This document shows positions 25,378 to 36,700 of a stretch of DNA of 64,000 nucleotides, piece by piece (the first letter of the stretch is position 1; each line of letters opens with the position of its first letter). The DNA comes from Beroe forskalii (Eukaryota; Ctenophora; Nuda; Beroida; Beroidae). A program made the position numbers and the translations under genes. The notes under the pieces were generated by a model. That model did not search any database, had not been told where the DNA came from, and saw only the letters and a list, made by a program, of their open reading frames with translations. The stretch covers positions 963,163-1,027,162 of the forward strand of contig WFMF01000010.1 of the NCBI GenBank assembly GCA_011033025.1. Direction: 5' to 3'.

Positions 25378-26082
25378 AACATGCATCAGGGATGAGGGAT
25401 CAATTTATAGTAATTTTATAAATCAAATAAATCCCTGACAGCCAAATTCAAGTTGGATTGAATAAGAAAATTTGCATTATTATAGCTCAAAATGAGCATT
25501 TATCTAAATTTAGGCGTCAGATCTCGAAATTGGTATGCGACGGGGATACCTGTGATCATTATACTTTCTTCTTTGCCGAGGAAAAAGTCTTTTCAAAAGA
25601 CATACTGATAGGTAGGTACAGGGTACTGGGCAGTATATCAACAGAATATGTGAGACAAGAAATTTCCAAAATGTTGATAGCGTGTTTTATTATTAATTTG
25701 ATGGTAACGGCTATGCGTGAAATCCACATATTATAAATTTATCCGAACGTGCATATACATTGCAATGACAGTGAAAATTCGTGCTATAAAAATGTCGATC
25801 GGAGTTCGCGCCATTTTGCAAATTTTACGAAATTTTGCCAACATGCAATTGTCGTAATAGGGCGTTGTTTTAAAAGCATCATATTTGATAGGAAAGAGTA
25901 AAATGCAAGCATTTCAACCAAAGTTGAGTCATAATTACAAAACAATTTCATCAATCTCTATAAAGATGTATCCCGAAGTGTCCCTTCCGATCATACAAAC
26001 TCTTGTGTAATCAAAGATTCCACGGTGCCCCAAGGGATGTTATCTGAACAGCCCTAAGGGTGTGGTATTTTAGACGGTGACG
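25378..26082. other. No gene seen; 3' flank of SGT1
   Basis: AT-rich sequence downstream of the SGT1 stop. The open frame at 25458-25736 has low-complexity composition and no recognised homology. Confidence 0.4.
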
Positions 26083-27537
26083 TCACTCACTCCATTTCTT
26101 ATACTCCATGCCGTCAGGGGGTTTAACCTCAGTTTCTTTGTTTCCTATCTCGTTCCAGTTAGTGCTCAGTACAGTGCCACCAGATTCCTAGTGGGGATGA
26201 GAATTATTCAAACTTTCATAGCGCTCAGAAGGAGACCTTTACTCGTTTAGTATTTAAAAAGTATTTAAAAAGGTAGATAAAAAAGAAGGAAAAGCAAACT
26301 CATATTCACGAAATCGAATGAATTCGAAAAAAGCGTTGTATTTGAACAAATTGAAATAAAAGACAGAGATACAAAACGACGAAAACATATGGTACCCTAC
26401 TGTTTACTGCAACTACTGTATTCCTGGAATGATTTGATCATGGCCCGTCTGGTGTCCTCATTTCCATCAGCGTATATCTTCTGGAACAAGTCGTTGAGGG
26501 CTGCGTCTCCTTCCTTCTTTTCCTCCTTATCTTCTTTAACTACCTAAAGTTAATTAAGAATTAGTTATAGAGCTATCAGACAAGAATGTGAAAAAGAGAC
26601 ATTGCGATGGATTCCACCTCCCCTCCAGTCATTAACAAACACCAGTGCATTAAAGCATTGAGAAAAAGTGAGCCTCTAACTTTCATTTGTAAACAAGACA
26701 GAAAACACAGTATTTGGCACCATTATACCCTATGTTTTAAGTGCCTACCTCCGCCTCGACTCTGTCCCAGTCCACCGGGTCACGGGATCTGTTAGAAGTA
26801 GGGTAGACTCTCTGACTACTCCCAACTTCTTCCTTGCTCTCCAGCGAGTCCCATCGGACTCCTGTACCCTTCATTAACCGTATCTCAACCTGGCAGGTGT
26901 CTTGCAACATTTGGGAGTTTGGGTAGCATGGCTAACATAACATTACAATGACGATTATATCTAAACGGATGTCAGGATGAGCAGCTCTTGTGTCAAATGT
27001 TGGTATATAGTAAGTGTGTTTCTCAACACAAGCACAGATTTTCTTGAGATTATCAAATAGCGCATCATAAAACAAAGTTTCATCTCATTCAAACCATTCG
27101 ATAAGCTGCTATCATGGTTACTACATGATGATAGAGTACAGTAAACATACCTGCGTACCTTAGTTTTGAATATCTGGTGAGTAGAAGCATCAGGTTTAAT
27201 GGGGTGCTGTAACACAAGGTCTATGGTGTATTCAGTAGACGTGTCTATCTTTACTGTCGCATTCAACTTCCTTTCTCCCAAACTAAGCTGACGTAGAAAA
27301 TCACAGTTACACTTTCAGTTACAAGTTAAGCTCTTTATCCCTTAATCATACTCATTAACTTACAGAAATATACAAACTGTAATTTAGAATCTGTAAAGCA
27401 AAGCAGTTGTTATTTATTAAGTTATTATTGGTTTCTTGAATAAAACTGAGCTCGAGTTTGTCCTCGGTGACCCCCTTCGCAAAGATAGTTACAATAACAT
27501 ACTGATCTGTTTGGTACCACTCGTGTCGCACCACCAT
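26083..27537 (-). CDS. SUGT1: SGT1 co-chaperone, CS and SGS domains only (five exons)
   Basis: Exons: 27364-27537, 27159-27287, 26749-26889, 26424-26543 and 26083-26187, about 222 residues. Residues 1-120 are a CS domain ([26 protein letters not shown]). Then come VRWDSLE and the SGS domain ([40 protein letters not shown]). SGT1 bridges HSP90/HSC70 to client assembly, including kinetochore and immune receptor complexes. The TPR domain of human, plant and yeast SGT1 is absent. The ATG at 27537 lies in GACCATGG and follows an intron acceptor, so the upstream exon is untranslated; Drosophila SGT1 also starts at this point. Exon 1 carries an N-rich insertion of about 26 residues ([12 protein letters not shown]). 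The last junction needs a non-GT donor (CAG|GAATAC). Confidence 0.85.
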
Positions 27538-27707
27538 GGTCCTACACAGATACAAACACCACTTATTATACATATTATAGACCATTAAACCAAGATTAAT
27601 AACTTTGATAATAATACTTTGATAAAAGATGTGGGTGGGGCGGAGAAAATATAATCAATATCATCAATGCTATAACATTTCAATATTTCATGCTCTTCAA
27701 ATTGTTG

Positions 27708-27796
27708 TTAATTATCAGTCGAACCCAATCCGTGTTGATTCAATGGTAACTCTGGGTCAACTGGTAAAACTATATCCTCAGTAACTCTGAACTCAT
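27708..27796 (-). CDS. IFT70: Tentative terminal exon of IFT70
   Basis: After exon 12 (ends CTG TAT G|GTAAGC) the next open acceptor in phase 1 is at 27796. It encodes DEFRVTEDIVLPVDPELP and ends at a TAA 29 codons in. The length fits, but the residues do not resemble the vertebrate C-terminus (YESRQLKALIYEI). Confidence 0.4.
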
Positions 27797-30700
27797 CTGG
27801 TACACAAATAAAACCATAAATTTGTTCATATATATCGAATACAAATAACATTTAGACATCTTTATACACTTCCAATAAAAACATATTATTGAGATTAAAT
27901 TTAATGCAGTTGTGACGATAAAGATAAACAATTTACACATATATTTACAGTTACTTAATTTACTTCTGGTATAGTTATTGTGTGAAAAGGATCGTGTTAA
28001 TCTGACGTTCTATATTACTGATACTCTGAGGATGATAAATTCATATTATGAGGCCTGCTCATTTATGATAGAGCTGTTGCAGTTTCTAAAAAAACTTGGT
28101 TATTGGTAGGAACTAACTGATTCCCTGACACGCGGCACGCTTCAAGAACTCAGAAGGGTAATGCATTCCACAGGTAGATCACATGTACCAATTTCATCTT
28201 GACACATCCTATCACGTGATCTCATCTTCGCGTACACATCACGTGCAATCACATGTCACACACGTGAATTAGCAGCCCCTTGATCAACCTTGCTTCATAC
28301 GTCACAGTGTTCTTACCCTGAGAGGGGGAGTCACATCATAAAATGTAAGTCATGTCATACTTGGCTAATGTAAACAAAAAGAAATAATTTCACGTCAAAT
28401 TATAATATAAGTCATACCATACATGTGCTTATGGTAAACGAGTGGGGATTATTTTTTGCAACCCACCCCTCACATTCCGTAGCAGCAAACTCACCCAAAA
28501 TTAATATCCGAGTGGGCTGTATTTAGCAACCCACCCTCAAATTTCACTTAAACTCACCCCGTGTTGAGTGGTAGTAGCGAGTGGGGGCTGTATCCTGCAC
28601 TCCACCTGCTTACCATACAGCTCGGCGTGTTCCAGAAACTGTATGCAGTCCTGTAGTACCACATCACGAACCTGGTGTAAATTAGGGAGTAATGTCAACT
28701 AGAAATAACATTGATAGGAGGTCTCACTGAACACAGTGATCTGAAATGTCAAACACCCAAAATCTATATTTTTGTAAATTGTCCCAGAATACCCCGCACC
28801 ATGATAATATTGATTACTGAGTACAACGAACCATGATCATGTGCTTGGCCAGGTTCTCAATGAGACCGAGGAAGCAGCGTTTGGCGTAGTGCCAGGTATC
28901 CATGCCAAGCTTCTTAGAGTAGGGCTCCATCGACTTTATAACACGTGTTATTCCGAACTCAAAGTTACCTGCGATTTGAAAGGGTGTTACCGGCTACTGC
29001 GCAGTGTGTTGAAATATGAGAAAGTGAGCCTTTCTGTGGTTTCTGAACGGCTAAGATGAGTGTCCCGATGGCCGATAATTTCCCACGGGATAGGTAGTGT
29101 CCCTATGATAATACTGACCCTATGATAATACTGACCCTTGGCACAGTAGAGTGTCCCTATGACCAAGTTGACAATACACAGATGATAGATCTTCCTGTCT
29201 GGATCTTCGTATCCCATTTGTTCCTCTTCTTTCTCAATCTTCCTCATCAATTCCTCTGCTTCTTCGTTCTGAAGAAAAACGATTTCAACACGACAACATG
29301 GAAAGTGAGCAAAATTTCCAATACCGGCACAATAAAGAATTGGAAATAATGTAAGTGTCAATATAACGACATGGAAAGTCCACAAGCCAAAACAATGAAA
29401 GCGGTTACCTAGCATTAAAATTACAGCATTAGAACTTCAATGCAAGCATTATATTACTAAGGTTCTCATCAAAATTTAAGAATAAAATAGTATATTCACA
29501 CAAAATCCCTCGAATAGCCAAGTTACCTGACTGGTCATGATGTAGCTAACGCAGAGGTTTGCCAGGACTATTGCACTGACGCTTAGGATATTGTCGTAGT
29601 GCTTTTTAACGATGGGCTCGTAGAATCCAATAGCTTCTTTGTACTTGTTCTCCTGAAACAGATGCAATGAATGCTGTCATTGTGTAAAATCGTGCCATTC
29701 GACAGGAAAAATGTGCCATTTTGGTATTGCAAATTACAAGTTTGATATATAATGCTTACCTACATGCCAAATGAAACATACATCAAACTTACGAAGTAAT
29801 CAAACTTAAACAATCTTATCTTACTATATATAATGCGTGTTGTTAATATATATATATTTATTTATTTATGGCGATTCGTTTTCAAGAAGGCAACAAAATT
29901 CTTTTTTCATCGTGTTGCAAAAACTTTATAATAAATCAGAAAAATAGTATGAGATTTTTTTCGGCCACCCTGAGGGGCGTGGTGGGCCACGCCCTTTTTT
30001 CCGCAAAAATTAAAGTTTCGAATTTTTCCAAAATTCTTTCGCCATCGAGTTGCTTATGATAAATAAAAATTTTGAGAATTTTGTCCGAATTATTGGGTCA
30101 CTCTGAGGAGCGTGGGAGGCCACGCCCTTTTTTTCGTAAAAATTAAACTTTCGAATTTTTTCAAAATTCCTTCGCCATAAAGTTGCCTATGATGAATAAA
30201 AGTTTTGAGAATTTTGTCCGAATTATTGGGCCACCCTAAGGGGCGTGGGAGGCCACGCCCTTTTTTCGAGAAAAAAAATAGATTTTCGAATTTTTTCAAA
30301 ATTCCTTCGCTATGGAGTTGTTGATGATGAGTAAAGGTTTTGAGAATATTGTCGGCAATATTGGGTTAACGTTGGGGGCGTGGGAAGCTTTTTTTCCGCA
30401 GAAATTAAAGTTTCGAATTTCCCCTCCAAACTCGCTCGGTCAAATCACTGTCAAAGGGACACGTGGCCGTTAGCTCATGCGGCTGCCATCATTCGCCGTC
30501 CGTAGGACGGGAACCGACTAGTAGAAATAATTCCCATACCATGTAACCATTAGCTTATCAAGTACTGACCTGCATGAACAGAACATGAGCCACGTTGAGT
30601 TTCCAAGAATCATGTTCGTTACAAAACTCCACACTTTTCCTGAATATCTTCTCCACCATGTTGTAGTTGTTCTTATCCCAGTATATCTTAGCCTGAGGAA

Positions 30701-33700
30701 TCATTCATATCTGGTAATGCGTGAAGGATTTTTGGGCGAAGCCCCAGAAAACCAGAAACCGGGGGTCTGAGATTCTGACAAAAATAATTCTCATTGACCA
30801 TTGTGATAGGATTTTCGCATAGAATTTTGAATTTTGAAAGTTGGGCAAGTTCCACAGATGCCTCAATAAATGGAATGAACTGCCTTTGAAATTGAAGCTG
30901 GAGATCTAAATACTTAACTGCAGTTCAACATGAAAATAATAATGTGAGCATTTGTTCTTGTTGCTGAAGACTATTTTCGTAAGAGTTTTTCAAACATACA
31001 CCTATACACTATTAGCCTATTGATTAGTTATCGTCTCAGTTACAACGTTAGTTTGATATTTATTCTACTCCGATAATTATACATAAGACCCTCAGAAATA
31101 TTGACAGTATCCAAGAAGCCCGACCATTATCACATTGACTGGTCCCTGGACTGGTGTAGATTTTTATACAATATTCATATTGAATGTCTTATTTTTACCC
31201 CAACCCTATCCTGACAACTTGATGAACTCAACTCTAACTCTAACCATTTTAGTTTATAAAATGATAGTCGGGTTTCTTGAATAGTGAAGAAGGATCATTT
31301 CTTTAATCTTTATTCTAGCATGATAGACAGTTTGCTGAGTAATAAAGATTAAACCATTCCTCCGAAATACCACCAACTAAACCTTGTAGTTTTGGTTCAT
31401 CAAAGCGTTTGGCTCATGGTTAAATAGTGTCTATCACCCGAATTTAATGCATTAATCGTGTCAATTGAAAATTCGGCCTGCGGCCTCATTGTTAATTGCA
31501 CTGATAAATTCAAACAATCCGAATGATAAACCCTTTACTCAATACTTCATTAGCAGGTCATTCGATATCAACACTAAATGACTCCGCTTCATCATTATAA
31601 CTCCAAGTCTCAGATCTAGTATGTTACTCCTTTACTATTTACATATTCGCCGAGTTTCCATATCAGCTAAATTAGTGGAGAGCAGCAAGAGGGTTCAAAC
31701 CCTTTCGATACACTTTTCTCCTGCTTTTCAGTTCGCACTGGAATTCAGTGAATCCAGCTTTTATCGAAACCGCTCCAAGTGTATATAATAATGTAACCAC
31801 AGAATATGATACCTCATATGATGAGAAAGCCAATGACGAATGATTGCAGTAATGTTTAGAATAGTTTAATATCACTTCGTTTGACGGTCATTATAGATCA
31901 GTTTGCACATCGCATCGTACCTATGCGAAAAGGGGCATTTGAAAAGTTGTGTTTTTAGTTATTGCTGTAACAGTTCAATGAAGTTCGGCATCATAATCAA
32001 TTGAGTGTTTCATTGACGCGTCTGTGCTACATTTTGAACACTGGGATTTTCTAAAACCAATGCATTGATTGTTGGTGAACCGACACGTTATTCACGGGAT
32101 ATTCTTAAAGAAATAGGTCAACTGAATGAAACATGCCGAGGCCTTGACATTCCTAGTGTGAGAGAAAAATATTATATTATGATTATCGAACTATTTATCA
32201 AAATCTGGTGAATCATAGAAAATTTCATCATTTCATCATAATGGCATCTCTTATCATCGTGTTTCTTTGTACGTCACGCCCCATGGCAACGCGCGCGCAA
32301 TGGGGAAATTGCGTGCAGATGGATAGCGCGCGTCTATTTTCGTTTAATGCTTTGATTTCGGTGCTTCATAACTTTTGATATGATTGGAATTTTTTGATGC
32401 GGTAAAAAATATTTAGCTGATTTGAATTTTGTGGTTTGAAATTTGCGAACGAGGTGCTGCGTAGCAGCGCCGAGTGAGCTGTGTATTTGCAGGCCCAACG
32501 GGCCTGCTAGTCTCTAATATAATTTCGCATTCTCTGTAATATTATTATTATTTTGATCGTCGTAACTCGTAACGTCTTTGGTCCTTTTGTAGACACATTT
32601 TGGGGTGCCCACGTGAAGTATGGATATAGGCGCGCGCGTTGCTATGGTTACATATTGCGCGCGCGTGTTCATTTCTGTTTAATGCTGTTTTGAATACGTT
32701 GATCCGTAACTTTTGATCTGATTTGAATTTTTTGATGCGGTAAATAGTATTTAGTGGATTTGAAATTTGCGAACGAGGTGCTGCGTAGCAGCGCCGAGTG
32801 AGCTGTATATTTGCAGGCCCAACGGGCCTGCCAGTCTTTAATATGAAATAAATTGAGTGTATGGGATTCGTGTCGGCGTGTGTGTGGGACTCTGTGTCTG
32901 TATCATAGATTAGAATGGTAAAACCGTGTGTATGGGCACTCTGTCGATGTGTGTATGGGTTTGTGTCGGCATGCACGTGAAGAGTGCGGAAAGTGCTAGC
33001 TATGGTTACATGCGAAGAGTTTTCATTTCATTTCTTGCTCTGTTGATTTTGTTATGCTACCCCCCTGAAAAGTATGACTTTCGTTCTGCTTTGCATTGCA
33101 TTGGTCGAAACTTGCGAACGAATTGCTGCGGAGCAGCGCCGAGTGAGCTGTATATTAGCAGGTCCAACGGGCCTGCTAGTCTCTTCATAAATCTGTGCAG
33201 ACGTCGGTCGATTTAAATTTATGGTAACGGAAAAATGTGAATTTAGACCAATTCAAGATTAAACACTTAAACAAAAGCAAAATAAAATTGAATCGAATTT
33301 GTGCATAGCACATAGCGTTTTTGGAATACTGCTCTTGGCGTGAATCAATGCTTTAATGCAACGTTCAGTGCGAGTACGTTACTCGGTTTTAGGTTTCAGA
33401 TTTAACTTCATCATATAAGAGCAAATTATAAGTATCAAAACTTTTACGGTCCAGCATTACTAAAAGTAACCATCGAATGATAGTAAATTTTGCTCCTTCA
33501 TAAAATTTTTGAAAGCTTATTATTTGGTCCTATACTATCTAGCAGGCCCAACGGTCGGCTAGCCGGCCGGCCAGCCGGTCGTGTCGGAATAGTTCAAGAC
33601 TGCCGCTTTTGTGTCGGCGTGTGAGTGGGTTATTATTTCGGCATCATAGAATAGAATGGGAAAACCGTGTGTATGGACACTGTTTTGTTGTTTGTATGGG

Positions 33701-36700
33701 ATTCGTCTCGGAATGCACGTGCAGGTTGGGAAAAGTATTTCTGTTGCTATGGTAACATGTGAAGTGAGTGAATTTCATTTCTTTCTTTGTTGGTTTTGGT
33801 GCGCGACTCACTTGAGCCTGCAACATTGGTTCTGTTTCGAATTTTTCGATGCAGTAAAAGTATTACTATGAATTGCAATTGTTGAAATATTCGAACGAGG
33901 TGCTACGAAGCAGAGCCAAGTGAGCTGTGTAATAAGCAGGCCCAACAGGCGCAGGCCCGCTAGTCTACTTTTTTTGGCACACCCGGTAGAAGTCCCACTT
34001 TTTATACCCCAGTTCCAATCTTGAAATCGCACTTCTCCTACTACCCCAGTGCAGTCCCAATCTTGAAGCTTTACTTTTCCTACCCCAATCCCAATCTTGA
34101 AGCCCCACTTTCCCTTCCCTTGTCACAATCTTAAAGCTTTAAAGCCCCACAAACCCTACGCTGCCCCAGTTCAAACATAACTGTCGTATATCTGTCAATT
34201 AATAAACTACCAAAATGGAATTCCCCACCTTTTTGTTTTTTTGTTTTTGCACCTGCTTTGCGTGCTATGCGCGCAAAGAGAGTCAATTACTGAAAATTCC
34301 CCATCAGCACTGCTGACGAGACTGACCACTATTGGAAGGTAAGCTCTTTGGAGACCTTCATGGGACCCATTAGAACACATTCCAACACTAAAACCTTTGT
34401 AAATAATTTTTGCACAGTCTATCTCTATTTTTCTCTTATAAAAGGTAAATTTCAAGGAAATTTTCGTTAAATTGGGCTTAATTTACACTTCTTTTTGATA
34501 TCAAAATTTTTGAGAAAATCCAAGGTTTGGTCTTCCCCCCCCCCAACTCTCCGCACCCCTCAGAATGTCCAGCGCTTTCCGCAGAGACTGTACTCGAGAC
34601 GACGCTATCATCCTAGCAACCAGCACGCTTATCATGCTAGGTGACTCCATAGAGATCTACCTGCCGGGTGTGATAAACCAACATGTAGCCTCGCAGCTGG
34701 GGATAACCTCCCTGGAGGAGGCAATCCTAGACATCTCCTTCTACGTGTGCATGTTCTTTGCTGTGCTGATGGGCATGATGCTCTCAGCACGGTTCAGCAG
34801 CAAGGCGGTACTTTACACCTCCATCCTCAGCTCCAGCACGGTGGTACTGGTGTGTGTCGGACTCCCCAACTACTACACCTTCCTTACGTCACGGGTATTC
34901 TCCGGGCTGTGTGTCGGACTTAACATCAACGTGGCCAGGGTGCTTCTATCCCAGAACGCATCCTCTAAATCTGTAGTGGAGTTCGGAACGTTCGTTACTT
35001 CCATTGTGTTTGCTTTAGGGGGGATATGGGTGGCGCTGGATGCCTGGCTCTTCCTGGACTACGTAGGATGGAGGAACTTCATAGCCATGACATCATTACC
35101 AGTCTTCCTTCCTAGCTTGGTTTTGCTTTACTTCTGTAAGGAAAGCAAGGATGGTGTAAAACAGAGCGAAGAAATGGTAAAAGAAAGTAAAAGTCTAACC
35201 AAGGATGAGGCGGAGCCGACAGAGGATACACCGTTAATGTACATCACCAAAGTACTAAATGTTGCGTTTCTGGACTTCCTCAATAAGTTTGTGGGATACG
35301 GTAGCATCATCCTCTTACCTTCCATCATTGAGACCTTCAACAAAAAGGTCGAAAAAGGGTCAAATAATGATAATAAAGTGGCAGAAAGAAACCAGTTTCT
35401 GATCTTCGCCCTGGGTATAGGAGGAGCTAACCTAGCTGGTAGAGTGATATCATTCTGTTTGAAGGATAGAACGAACTTTAGAATACGACAGGTCATCCTC
35501 ATGTTGGGTATATCCGCGTTTTACGGCATTGTTCTCTTTACCCCACACCAGATAATTATACCTCTCCTGTGCATTGGCCTGGGAAAACTAGCGTACTCCA
35601 TACAGCGGTTTGATCTCTCGCTAAAGAAGTACGGGCTGGATTACTTTGATCCTCAGGCTATGCGCGTAGCCTCCGCCATATCCTCAGCTAGTTCCTACTT
35701 GGGTGCTGCCATAGGGGTCACACTGGCCGCCTTTGTGGAGCCAAAGTGGTCCGTGGTAAGCAGCATAGGCCTGGCTTTGGCAGGCTGTGTGGCAGTGCTG
35801 ACCGGCTTCAAAAACGACGAAAAGTAGTGCAACAACATCATAGTTCTTAATTGGGATTTTAGCTAAAACTATATTATCAGACATCAATGGGCGTATCACG
35901 TATGGTGTCAGACATCAGTGGGCAGTAGACCAATTAACTAGAAATAGGCTATCATGTCAAATCTTTTTAATATTCTCTATCAGATAGTTCAATGATTTAC
36001 CCATAAATCATCCGTGACTCATTTTGTTTTCATAATTTATTAATTTTATTACAGTGATTTATTACAGCGATTTTCAACCTTCATTACACATTCAACTTTA
36101 TCTGTAGCTATAGATAATAATCATTCTGACTTATAATGGATATTAAATTTTGGATATTTCATAGTGAATGTAAATAAAATATAGAGAAATTAATCTTGAT
36201 ATTCTGAGGAACTCTGGTTTAAAATTAACCACAACATACATTTTGTACACTCCTTCCACCCCCAGCCCGGGGGATTACCTGCGCCATTAGGACGGGAATG
36301 TACTTCTCCAGGTGGGGGAGGGGGGGTTACCTGTGCCATTAGGACGGGAATGTACTTCTCCAGCGGGGGGGGGGGGTTACCTGCGCCATTAGGGGGGGGG
36401 GTTACCTGCGCCATTAGGACGGGAATGTACTTCTCCAGCGGGGGGGTTACCTGCGCCATTAGGACGGGGATGTACTTCTCCAGGCTGCATTAGGGGAATG
36501 TACTTCTCCAAAGCGGGGGGGGGTTGCCTGCGCCATTAGGACGGAATCTACTTCTGCAGCAGGGGGGTTACCTGGAGGGTGCCATTAGGACGTGGGACAG
36601 GGAATGTACTTCTCCAGCGGGGGGTGCGCCACCACTTCTCCAGTGGGGGCCATTAGGGGAATGGTCTCAGGGGGTTACCTGCGCCATTAGGACGGGAATG

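Noticed and set aside
27537-28671. Fusion of IFT70 exon 12 to SGT1 by splicing
   Set aside because: Exon 12 ends in phase 1, but the SGT1 first coding exon would need phase 2 to keep the CS frame.
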